Below are positions 53,360 to 61,900 of a stretch of DNA of 64,000 bases, piece by piece. Every line of letters begins with the position of its first letter. Positions within the stretch are counted from its first letter, which is position 1. The notes under the pieces are model-generated. The model did no database searches. It saw only the letters and a program-made list of their open reading frames with translations, and was not told the DNA's origin. Location: the NCBI GenBank assembly GCA_963819475.1, contig CAWFWE010000003.1, forward strand, positions 428,272 to 492,271. Direction: 5' to 3'. This stretch comes from DASUAS01 sp963819475 (GTDB taxonomy: Bacteria > Actinomycetota > Acidimicrobiia > IMCC26256 > DASPTH01). The position numbers and the translations under genes were made by a program.

Positions 53360-54162
53360 TGCACCCGCGGCTGTCGGTCAGCGAGATGTGCACGTACCCC
53401 TGGCCCCTTGCCGACGAGCTCGAGCTGTGGGACGAGCTCGGCGTCCGCCAGGTCGGTCTCATCAGCGCGAAGGTGGATGCGTTCGGTCGTGACGCCGCGA
53501 TCGCGGCGCTCCAGCAGCGCGCCATGGTGGCGACCACCGTGATCACGGGGATGTTCGACCTGTCCGACCCGACCGGGTGGGACACGACCCGCAAGGTCGT
53601 CAACGAGGCGATCGACCTCGCCGCCGAGCTGGGCGGGTGCACGTACTTCACGCCGGGCCGGCGTGACGGGCGCTCGTTCGACGAGCTCGCGGCGGCCCTC
53701 GCCGACGCGGTCGCGCCGTGCGCCGCATACGCAGAGCAACTGGGCGTCCGGCTCGCCATCGAGCCGTCGCTGCGGACCGACGTCTCTTTCGTGCACACCT
53801 TCCGCGACGGCACCGATGTCGCGGCGCGAGCCGGGATCGACGTCATCGCGGACATCGGCAACTGCTGGATGGAGCGTGACGTGGAGGACACCGTGCGGCG
53901 CGCCGGCTCGCGCATCGCCGCGGTGCAGCTCTCCGACGCGGTCTACGGCACGACGGACCATCCCTCGCCCGGCGGCCGCGTCGTGCCGGGCGACGGCGAC
54001 CTCGCACTCGACGCGTTCATCGAGGCCGTACTCGACACCGGGTACACCGGCGCCTTCGAGCTCGAGGTCGTCGGGCCGGCGATCGAGGCCGAAGGTCACG
54101 GTGCCGCACTCCGGCGCAGCGTCGAGCGGGCCAACGCACTGCTGCACGAGGTCGTCCCGTGA
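53356..54162 (+). CDS. Sugar phosphate isomerase/epimerase-like TIM-barrel protein
   Basis: A 268-aa xylose-isomerase-like barrel, start MMHPRLSVSEMCTYPWPLAD (a second ATG follows at 53359). Metal/active-site segments: LGVRLAIEPSLRTDVSFVHT, AGIDVIADIGNCWMERDVED, RIAAVQLSDAVYG and FELEVVGPAIEAEGHGAALR, carrying the Glu, Asp, His and Glu that usually bind metal. It may act as an isomerase, epimerase or dehydratase. Coupled by 4-nt overlaps to genes on both sides. Confidence 0.85.
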   Translation: MMHPRLSVSEMCTYPWPLADELELWDELGVRQVGLISAKVDAFGRDAAIAALQQRAMVATTVITGMFDLSDPTGWDTTRKVVNEAIDLAAELGGCTYFTPGRRDGRSFDELAAALADAVAPCAAYAEQLGVRLAIEPSLRTDVSFVHTFRDGTDVAARAGIDVIADIGNCWMERDVEDTVRRAGSRIAAVQLSDAVYGTTDHPSPGGRVVPGDGDLALDAFIEAVLDTGYTGAFELEVVGPAIEAEGHGAALRRSVERANALLHEVVP

Positions 54163-55196
54163 GCCGGGCGATCGTCTTCAACGGCGACGAGACCTGGGAG
54201 GAGCGCGACCTCCCGGTGCCGGAGCCCCGGCCCGGGGGCGCAGTGCTGCGCGTCGAGGCGACCGGCCTGTGCCACAGCGACTTCGACCACTTCCAAGGGC
54301 GCGTGCACACGCCGTGGGGCGGCGAGTTCCCGTCGATCGCCGGGCACGAGATCGTGGGCCGCATCGACCGCATCGATCCGGCCGCCGCCCGCGAGTGGGG
54401 CGTCGACGAGGGCGACCGCGTCGCGGTACGCGGCATGGTCGCGACCGGCGACGGCTTCCGCATCTACGGCCACGACTTCTCGGCCAACGAGGGCTCCGGA
54501 CTGTACGGCGGCTTCGCCGAGCACCTGGAGCTCCTGCCCGGCTCGATGGTGTACCGCCTCCGCGACGACCGCCCGGCCGAGGAGCTCACCTTCTTCGAGC
54601 CGTTGAGCTGCGCGGTCACGTGGGTGCACCCGATCCAGGAGGGCGACGTCGTCGTCATCGAAGGGCCGGGACACATGGGCATGGCGACGATCGTCGCCGC
54701 CCGCGCCGCGGGCGCGGAGACGGTCGTCGTCACCGGGGTGTCGCAGGATCGGTTCCGCCTCGACACCGCATTGCGTGTCGGCGCCGATCACGCGATCGAC
54801 GTCGAGCAGGAGGACGCCGTCGAGCGCGTCGCCGCCATCACCGGCGGGCGCATGGCGGACGTGGTGATCGACGCCGCGTCGGGGAATCCGGTGACGGTCA
54901 CCCTGGCGATGGACATGGTCCGTCGCGGCGGTCACGTCGTCATCGCCGGGATGAAGGACCGTCGGCCCGTCGAAGGGTTCATCAGCGACTGGATCCCGAT
55001 GCGTCAGATCACGATCCATCCCGGCGCGGGACTCGACGTGGAGCGTGCGGTCGCCCTCATCAACGAGGACCGCGTGCCGACCGCCGAGCTCCTGGGTGAG
55101 GCGTTCCCGCTGGACCGGTTCGAGGAGGCGTTCTCGCTCATGACCAGGCGCACGCCGGGCCGTGACGCGATCCGGGTCGCGCTCCGGCTCGGGTAG
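54159..55196 (+). CDS. Zinc-dependent alcohol dehydrogenase (MDR family)
   Basis: A 345-aa medium-chain dehydrogenase. GTG start at 54159 overlaps the previous stop. Catalytic zinc ligands appear in ATGLCHSDFDHFQG and PSIAGHEIVGRI. The NAD-binding loop is VVIEGPGHMGMATIVAARAA. The segment after GDRVAVRG lacks the four closely spaced cysteines of the structural zinc site, so it belongs to a subgroup without that site. Last coupled gene of the operon begun at 50068; oxidises an alcohol produced by the pathway (inferred). Confidence 0.88.
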   Translation: MSRAIVFNGDETWEERDLPVPEPRPGGAVLRVEATGLCHSDFDHFQGRVHTPWGGEFPSIAGHEIVGRIDRIDPAAAREWGVDEGDRVAVRGMVATGDGFRIYGHDFSANEGSGLYGGFAEHLELLPGSMVYRLRDDRPAEELTFFEPLSCAVTWVHPIQEGDVVVIEGPGHMGMATIVAARAAGAETVVVTGVSQDRFRLDTALRVGADHAIDVEQEDAVERVAAITGGRMADVVIDAASGNPVTVTLAMDMVRRGGHVVIAGMKDRRPVEGFISDWIPMRQITIHPGAGLDVERAVALINEDRVPTAELLGEAFPLDRFEEAFSLMTRRTPGRDAIRVALRLG

Positions 55197-55269
55197 CCAC
55201 GGCGACGGTGTGCGACCCTGGCGCTCGCCGGCCGGTAGGCCGGGCGGTGCCGAGCGAAGGGAGCGACAG

Positions 55270-56124
55270 GTGGCGGAGAAGCCTCTGGCCGGACAGGCCG
55301 CGTTGGTGACGGGAGGGGGCGGCGGCATTGGCAGCGCGTCGGCGGCGTGGCTGGCGCGTGACGGCGCGGCGGTGTTGATCATGGGGCGCACCGAATCGAC
55401 CCTCGTCGACGCCAGACGCGAGATTCTCGACGTGGCCGGACCAGACGCCGTCGTCGAGCCGTTCGTCGGCGACGCGCTCGATCAGTCGCAGGTACGAGAC
55501 GCGTTTCGCACCGCGGCATCGTTGGCCGACCGGCTCGCCATCGCCGTGTCCGTCGTCGGGGGCGGCACCATGAAGCCGCTGTTGATGTTCGAGCCCGACG
55601 AGGTGCTCGAGGACCTGAACCGCAACATCGTGTCGGCCTTCATCGTCATCCGTCACGCGACGCCACTCATGACCGCGGGTGGGGGCGGATCGATCGTCTG
55701 CATCTCGTCGGATGCGGCCAAGATCCCGTGGCCGTTCCTCGCGCTCTACAACACGTCGAAGGGGGGCGTCGAGGGCATGGTCCGAGGAGCCGCACTCGAG
55801 CTCGCCCATCTCAACATCAGGGTCAACGCGGTCCGACCGGGCCTGGTCAAGACGAACACCACCAAGGACGGCCTGTTCGCGAATGAGCCCGTGATCAGCA
55901 AGTTCCTGGCCGAGAAGCCCCTCGGCCGCACCGGCGTACCCGACGACATCGCCGCCGGCGTCCGCTACCTCGCGGGACCGGAGTCCGCCTGGGTCACCGG
56001 TCAGAGCATCGGCATCGAGGGCGGCAACGAACTCACCAAGGCGCCGTACCTCGAAGACCTCGTGCGAACGCGGTTCGGCGACGACGCCATCGATGCGGCG
56101 CTCGCCGGTCGGATCCCCGGATGA
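55270..56124 (+). CDS. SDR-family oxidoreductase
   Basis: A 284-aa SDR. GTG at 55270 (VAEKPLAGQAALVTGGGGGI) after GGGAGCGAC. Motifs: TGGGGGIGSASA, SIVCISSDAAKIPWPFLALY and YNTSKGGVEGMVRGAALELA with Tyr/Lys; NNAG is replaced by SVVGGGTMKP. The 73-bp upstream gap contains a hairpin CCGGCC-GGTA-GGCCGG. Last protein gene before the tRNA and mobile element. Probably follows the sulfotransferase operon. Confidence 0.9.
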   Translation: MAEKPLAGQAALVTGGGGGIGSASAAWLARDGAAVLIMGRTESTLVDARREILDVAGPDAVVEPFVGDALDQSQVRDAFRTAASLADRLAIAVSVVGGGTMKPLLMFEPDEVLEDLNRNIVSAFIVIRHATPLMTAGGGGSIVCISSDAAKIPWPFLALYNTSKGGVEGMVRGAALELAHLNIRVNAVRPGLVKTNTTKDGLFANEPVISKFLAEKPLGRTGVPDDIAAGVRYLAGPESAWVTGQSIGIEGGNELTKAPYLEDLVRTRFGDDAIDAALAGRIPG

Positions 56125-56181
56125 TCACACGGGCTCTGCCGCTCGTCGGGACTCAGCGGGGTTGCGCGTGCGGAACAACAG

Positions 56182-56253
56182 CGCCCTCGGCAGGACTCGA
56201 ACCTGCGCACACGGCTCCGGAGGCCGATGCTCTATCCGCTGAGCTACGAGGGC
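56182..56253 (-). tRNA. tRNA-Arg (anticodon CCG)
   Basis: A 72-nt cloverleaf on the minus strand. Acceptor GCCCTCG/CGAGGGC, D-arm GCTC-AGCGGATA-GAGC, anticodon loop CTCCGGA (CCG, reads CGG), T-arm GCAGG-TTCGAAT-CCTGC, discriminator G. CCA is not encoded. The anticodon stem closes with one T-T mismatch. It lies between the SDR gene and the mobile element. Confidence 0.93.
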
Positions 56254-56436
56254 GGGGGTTGCAGAATACTTGGTAGAAAACCGGCTGACCCGGGCCGGCT
56301 CGCAGGGCGCTCGAGCCGGCGCTTGCGCAGCCGACTCGCAGCGTGCGCGGACGCTTCGAACGGGCGCTTCGGGGCTGTCTCGGCCGCGCCGAAATCCGCT
56401 CCTGAAGAGTCGAGTGCTGTCGGTGCTGGAGCTGCG

Positions 56437-57852
56437 CTATGCGGCGAGCTGGGTGCGGCGTCGCTGGTGGCGGTGGAGTGCGAGGCCGTTGACCATGAGC
56501 GCGTAGCCGAGAAGGTTGAGGAGCTGGCGGGCGTGGCCGATGCTGTGGGCGCGTCCGATCCAGAGGGTGTCTTCGAGGTTGCGGTTGATGGATTCGGAGT
56601 CGTTGCGGCGGGGGTAGAGCCGGGCGAAGTCGGGGTCCGGCGGGTGGGATCGGCCGGACGTTCTCGGTGCGGTTGAACTTGCGGGCTGCATCGTCGGCGT
56701 TGGCGTGGAGCCGGACGGTGATGCGCTGGTTCTCGTAGCGGTCGGGGAGCCGGTAGTCGTTGTACCAGCGGTACTTGCCGTTCTTGTCGCGGTTGCGATG
56801 CGTGCGAACGCGGGGGAGTTCGGTGAAGGTGAGGTCGCCGGTTTCGGTGAGTTCCCCGATCCCGACCGCGCCGCCACGCGCGTAGAGCGTGATGGTGACG
56901 GGTTGCCGGCGACTGTGATGGTGCGGTCTTCGATGCGGGCGCTCTTCTCGACGCGACGTTCGGCGCGTCGTGGGTGTCTTGGGGTTGGCTTTCGCGGCGG
57001 TGACCCGGTTGATCGGGAAGCAGTCCGAGATCGCGGAGCAGGGTCTGGTGGTGCACGCCGCGTAGCGCGGTGTCGTAGATGACGCCCTGCGCGCCTTCCA
57101 CGAGTGGTGCGAGTCGGGTGAAGCAGCCCATCGCGGTGCGCGGCCTCGGCCCCGGCGGTGGGGACCCATTCGACGTCGAGGATGATGCGGCCGTGCACGT
57201 CGGCGGTGCGGGCGGCGACGAGGACGAACTTGACGCCCCAGGCCATCTCGCCGTCGCCTTCGACGTGCAGTCCACCGTCGGGATCGGCCCGCAACGGACC
57301 GCAGCTCACCGGTGGTGGTGTCGAGTTGGGTGTCGCCGGGCCGGGCCCGAAACAGGGGCGTGATGACTTTGCCGTCGGCGTGCACCATCCGTGACAGATC
57401 GGGATGGGTCCACGATCCGGGACCGTCCGGGTCGAGGAGGCCGAGTTCGCGGGCCTGGCTGGCGGCGAGCTCGCGGTGCAGCCCGGTGAGAGCGGCGAGG
57501 ACGTCGGGGTCGGTGAGGTAGCGGTTGCGGGCGTAGAGATAGTGGTGGCGACGCATCGGCGCGGCCGGGCAACCACCGCGACGGGTCTTTGGGGAACTGG
57601 CGACGGACCCGGTCGCGCAAGAGTCCCCACACCGTCGGGTGGGAGAGCTCGGCTTCGACCTGGCGGGCACTGCCGAACACGCTGAGCAGCGCTTCGTAGA
57701 TCAGCCACATGTGCTCCGGGTACTGACGGCGACGGCCCCCGCGGCGTTCATCAGCCAGCGGGGATGAGTTCCGCGAGCTGGTAGATCGCCGGGTTCTCGA
57801 CGATCGCCTCCACACGCTCAAGCTGCGGGACTCCATCCGGACGTCTACCCAT
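56437..57852 (-). pseudogene. DDE-transposase-like protein broken by several frameshifts
   Basis: Coherent protein sequence recoverable across several frames from the ATG at 57852 (MGRRPDGVPQLERVEAIVEN): MWLIYEALLSVFGSARQVEA, HYLYARNRYLTDPDVLAALT, WGVKFVLVAARTADVHGRI, GAQGVIYDTALRGVHHQTLL, WYNDYRLPDRYENQRITVRL and NDSESINRNLEDTLWIGRAH to the TAG at 56437. One break is an extra C in a CCCC run near 57764. The span is a whole number of codons (472), so the indels balance. YDTALRG and SESINR could hold the second and third DDE acids, but the family is not certain. The start overlaps the recombinase stop by 8 nt. Confidence 0.65.
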
Positions 57853-58763
57853 CTGGGTCGCCGTCGCTGCAGGTCCAGTCCCACCCGATGAATCGCGCCG
57901 TGCCGTCGAGACTTCGCATCCCCAACGCGCTGCGCAGCCGCATCGATCCGACCCGTCGCGCACAACACTTGGCGGCCCGCCCACGCGGCAAGCGACGCCG
58001 GCCGCACGTACGCGATCCGCGCTGAGTCCGGCGCGTTGGAGGGTCTCGCGGATCGCCTGCGACGAATGCGCCCGACGACTCTGCGGATTTTCCGAACCGC
58101 GGTAGGTCAACGATGCGTCGTCGGCCAACGGCGGGTGCTCGCGGAGATGCCGCTCGAGCTGCGCGACACCCCAGGTGGTGAGCGATCCCCAGCGCGGCCT
58201 CAGTGTTGCTCGAGCCGTGAATCCAGACCCGGCCAGCAGCCAGATCAAGATCACCGACCCGTAGGTATGGGATCTCCGCCGTGCGCGCCGTGGCTTCTCC
58301 CAGTGCCCACGGCACCGCCAACCGGGTGCTCGTGAGATCCTCGAGCGCCGCGCGTCGGCACCGTTGCACCTCCAAATCGGTCAACGGCCGCGCCGCCTCG
58401 TTGGTCCGAGACGGCAACACCAGATCCAGCGTCGGATCACCCTCGACAAGGCCGAGCTCACGTGCCGTGCGAAACAGCAGCCGCAGCGTCGAACGACGAA
58501 GCCGCATCGTCGCCACGCTCGGCAGGTCGCCCTTGGCGCTTGCCGAGCGGACGAAGGCCTCAACATGCAGCGGGCGTCACAGCTGCGAGAGACGTCACGC
58601 CGAACGCACGAACCACGAAGACGGCCGAAGCGATCCACGAGCCCGAGAACTCGAGGCCTGCTCTCAGCGGAGAGCCGCCCTCCGTCGCGAGGCGGCAGGC
58701 GACCCGCTCCAGCTCATCGTCCAAACACGCATCGAGCGCGCGGCGCTGCGTATCCTCGCCCAT
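57845..58763 (-). pseudogene. Tyrosine-recombinase-like protein, frameshifted
   Basis: ATG at 58763 (MGEDTQRRALDACLDDELER). The N-terminal DNA-binding part shifts frame near 58567 (one extra G), giving HVEAFVRSASAKGDLPS and SVATMRLRRSTLRLLFRTAR. The catalytic half has RPLTDLEVQRCRRAALEDLT, ATARTAEIPYLRVGDLDLAA (box-I arginine) and VRPASLAAWAGRQVL in box-II position. It ends RSLDGTARFIGWDW, with no evident nucleophilic tyrosine. At least three frame changes occur; net length is one base over whole codons. Resembles actinobacterial integrase-like proteins paired with DDE genes. Confidence 0.6.
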
Positions 58764-58791
58764 GTCGGTACCTCTAACCAGGTTCCGGCCA

Positions 58792-58822
58792 GCCCCCGGG
58801 GTGTTGTCGCACCGCCGGGGGC
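58792..58822 (-). promoter_or_regulatory. Strong hairpin in the recombinase leader
   Basis: Arms GCCCCCGG + GGTG and CACC + CCGGGGGC around TTGTCG with one bulged G, 29-59 bases upstream of the recombinase start. It may attenuate expression or mark an element end. Confidence 0.5.
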
Positions 58823-58831
58823 ACTTCACGT

Positions 58832-58871
58832 GTTGAGATAACACTACATTAGGTCGTAGAGTTACGTCAAC
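58832..58871. other. Core-site-like pair of inverted 16-bp arms with 8-bp spacer
   Basis: GTTGAGATAACACTAC (58832-58847), spacer ATTAGGTC, GTAGAGTTACGTCAAC (58856-58871). The arms match as inverted repeats at 13 of 16 positions, the architecture of a tyrosine-recombinase crossover site, and lie just upstream of the recombinase-like gene. It is the last clearly actinobacterial landmark before the composition change. Confidence 0.45.
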
Positions 58872-58934
58872 ATCCCTGCAAGACTGCGTGCATGGGCCGC
58901 AAGATCGACGTGGACGACTCCACATGGTCGATAA

Positions 58935-61900
58935 GGAAAATACGGGGTTCACAGGGGTCTTCAACAGTTGGACACTTACATTAACTTATACAACCAGTAA
59001 CGGGACTTATTCATGGTCTTCCACACCGGCGGGTTATAGTTCTAATGTGCGGAACCCGGTACAGTTTCCAACATTACGCAGACTGCTACTACCGTCACTT
59101 ATACCGCGCAGAATGGGTGCCCGGCTACATCAAATGTTACAGTGAATGTAACCCAGCCGCCTACCGCCGCAAATGCGGGACCCGACCAGGCAATTTGCAA
59201 CAGTGGTGATTTCACTCTTGCCGGCAATACCCCAACTGTAGGAACAGGTACATGGACAGTAGTGAGCGGTACGGGAACAATTGCAAATCCTTCTTCTCCT
59301 ACTTCCTCTGTCACTGGTTTTCCGGCAGGACAAGTGTCACTCTGAGGTGGACGATGAGCAAATGCACCCTGTCCGTCATCGACGGATGATGTGGTGCTGA
59401 CCAATGCTACTCCGCCAACTACTACAGGCATTACGATTTGCCCCGGAGGTTCAGGTAATCTCACTATGAACTCCACCTGTTCAGGACGGGACACCCCAAT
59501 GGTTTACCGGCCCGGCGGGAGGATCTCCTATTGGTTTTGGATCTTCCTTCGATCCTACATTATTTTTACCCGGCGGTAACCGAAACACCCCCGGAACTTA
59601 TACTTTTTATGCGGCATGCTCAAACACCCCTGATTGCCGCACTGCAACGGTTTTTAAAATAAACCAACCACCGGCAGCTTTTAATGTTACCGGTGGCGGT
59701 ACTTTCTGTCCTCCCGGAACAGGCCTCCCGGTTGGATTGAGTGGCTCAGAAGCAGGCGTTACATACCAGCTTTACAAAGGAGGAGTAGCCCAGGGTGCTC
59801 CTGTTACTGGTACAGGGTCTGCCATAAGTTTTGGTAATCAATTGAACGGAACATATACAGTTGTTGCTACAGGGGGTGGCTCTCCTGCTTGTCCGGCAAA
59901 CATGACTGGAAGTGTAACTATAACTATTGGTGCGGTTCCAAACACAACATTTAACCTTACTGGAGGAGGTAGTTTCTGTGCAGGTGGTACTGGTCTTGTT
60001 GTTGGCTTAAGTGGATCACAAGTTGGAGTCAGCTACCAGCTAAGAGTAAATGGAAATCCAATTGGATCGACTGTTGCCGGAACTGGTTCGGCAATAAGTT
60101 TCGGTTTGCAAACAGCGGCTGGTTCTTACTCTGTGATCGCAACCAATACTACATCTCTTTGCACGAGTACGCTAACTAATGGCAATGTGACTATTACGGT
60201 CAACCCGTTGCCGGCTGCTCCTACCGTTACGGTCACACAACCTACCTGTACTGTTTCAACGGGGACTATAACAGTAAGTGCTCCTGCGCCGGGAGCCGGC
60301 ATCAGCTATAGTATAGATGGAGTTAACTATACAAACACAACAGGTGTTTTTACCGGTTTGACGGCAGGCAATAGCTATAATGTGACTGTAAAGAATGGAA
60401 GCGGATGTATATCGCCGCTTACTGTTGCGTCTATTAGTACGGCTCCATTGGCAGCGCCGGCTCCAACCGTGGGTCCGATCACGCAGCCTACCTGTACGGT
60501 AGCAACAGGATCCGTAATACTGAATAATCTTCCTGCAGGTAACTGGACACTGACGATGAATCCTGGTGGAGTGATCACAAACGGAACGGGAAGTTCCACT
60601 ACTATAAATAATCTCGCACCCGGAACTTATACTTTTACCGTTGGCACTGCAACATTATGTACGTCTCTGCCTTCGGCTAATGTTATAATTAATGCACCCC
60701 CGGCACCACCGACGGCCCCTGTAGTGGGAGCGATCACGCAACCCACCTGTACGGTGGCAACCGGGTCAGTAGTGCTGAGCGGGTTACCTGCAGGCAACTG
60801 GACGATCAACCCCGGTAACATCACAGGCAATACTGCCACCACAACGATAAACGGACTTACAACAGGCACCTACAACTTTACAGTCACGAGTGCGGCAGGA
60901 TGTACTTCACCTGCATCAGCCAATGTAGTGATCAATGCACAGCCACCGACACCGACGGCCCCTGTAGTGGGAGCGATCACACAACCCACCTGTACGGTAG
61001 CAACCGGGTCAGTAGTGCTGAGCGGATTACCTGCAGGCAACTGGACACTGACGATGAACCCTGGTGCAGTGACAACAAACGGAACGGGAGCAACAACCAC
61101 AGTAAACAATCTTGCACCGGGTACCTATACATTTACAGTCAGCAATGCAGCGGGATGTACTTCACCTGCATCGGCCAATGTAGTGATCAATGCACAGCCA
61201 CCGACACCGACGGCCCCTGTAGTGGGAGCGATCACGCAACCCACCTGTACGGTAGCAACCGGGTCAGTAGTGCTGAGCGGGTTACCTGCAGGCAACTGGA
61301 CGATCAACCCCGGTAACATCACAGGCAATACAGCCACAACAACGATAAACGGACTTGCAACAGGCACCTACAACTTTACAGTCACGAGTGCAGCAGGATG
61401 TACCTCGCCTGCATCAGCCAATGTAGTGATCGATGCACAGCCACCGACACCGACGGCCCCTGTAGTGGGAGCGATCACGCAGCCCACCTGTACGGTGGCA
61501 ACCGGGTCAGTAGTGCTGAGCGGGTTACCTGCAGGCAACTGGACGATCAACCCCGGTAACATCACAGGCAATACAGCCACCACAACGATAAATAATCTTG
61601 CACCGGGAACCTATAATTACACGGTGACCAATGCAGCAGGATGTACTTCACCTGCATCGGCCAATGTAGTGATCAATGCACAGCCACCGACACCGACGGC
61701 CCCTGTAGTGGGAGCGATCACACAACCCACCTGTACGGTAGCAACCGGGTCAGTAGTGCTGAGCGGGTTACCTGCAGGCAACTGGACGATCAACCCCGGT
61801 AACATCACAGGCAATACAGCCACCACAACGATAAACGGACTTGCAACAGGCACCTACAACTTTACAGTCACGAGTGCAGCAGGATGTACTTCACCTGCAT

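Larger units (their letters stand above)
56254..58871 (-). mobile_element. Frameshifted recombinase/transposase-like mobile unit next to tRNA-Arg
   Basis: Two coupled, broken genes on the minus strand (recombinase-like 57845-58763, then DDE-transposase-like 56437-57852), with a hairpin and a 40-bp inverted-arm site upstream. No terminal inverted repeats or target duplications were found. 56254-56436, next to the tRNA 5' end, holds no gene, only GC-rich imperfect repeats. Because it lies on the 5' side of the tRNA, it is not a typical integration into the tRNA 3' end. Confidence 0.6.

Noticed and set aside
55197..55269. Hairpin CCGGCC-GGTA-GGCCGG as another copy of the start-codon repeat
   Set aside because: It lacks the ATGAGC and GGAGAAGC ends and the second and third hairpins; similarity is limited to GC-rich stem sequence.
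56182..56253. Peptide-like frame SSADRASASGAVCAGSSPAEG
   Set aside because: This is a spurious translation of the tRNA-Arg gene.
56182..58871. Integration of the mobile unit into the tRNA-Arg 3' end
   Set aside because: The element lies on the 5' side of the tRNA and no duplicated tRNA 3' fragment was found on the far side.
58888..59145. A plus-strand gene starting at 58888 that bridges the junction
   Set aside because: Its first codons are actinobacterial intergenic DNA and the rest is adhesin, so it is a product of the join and has no convincing RBS.
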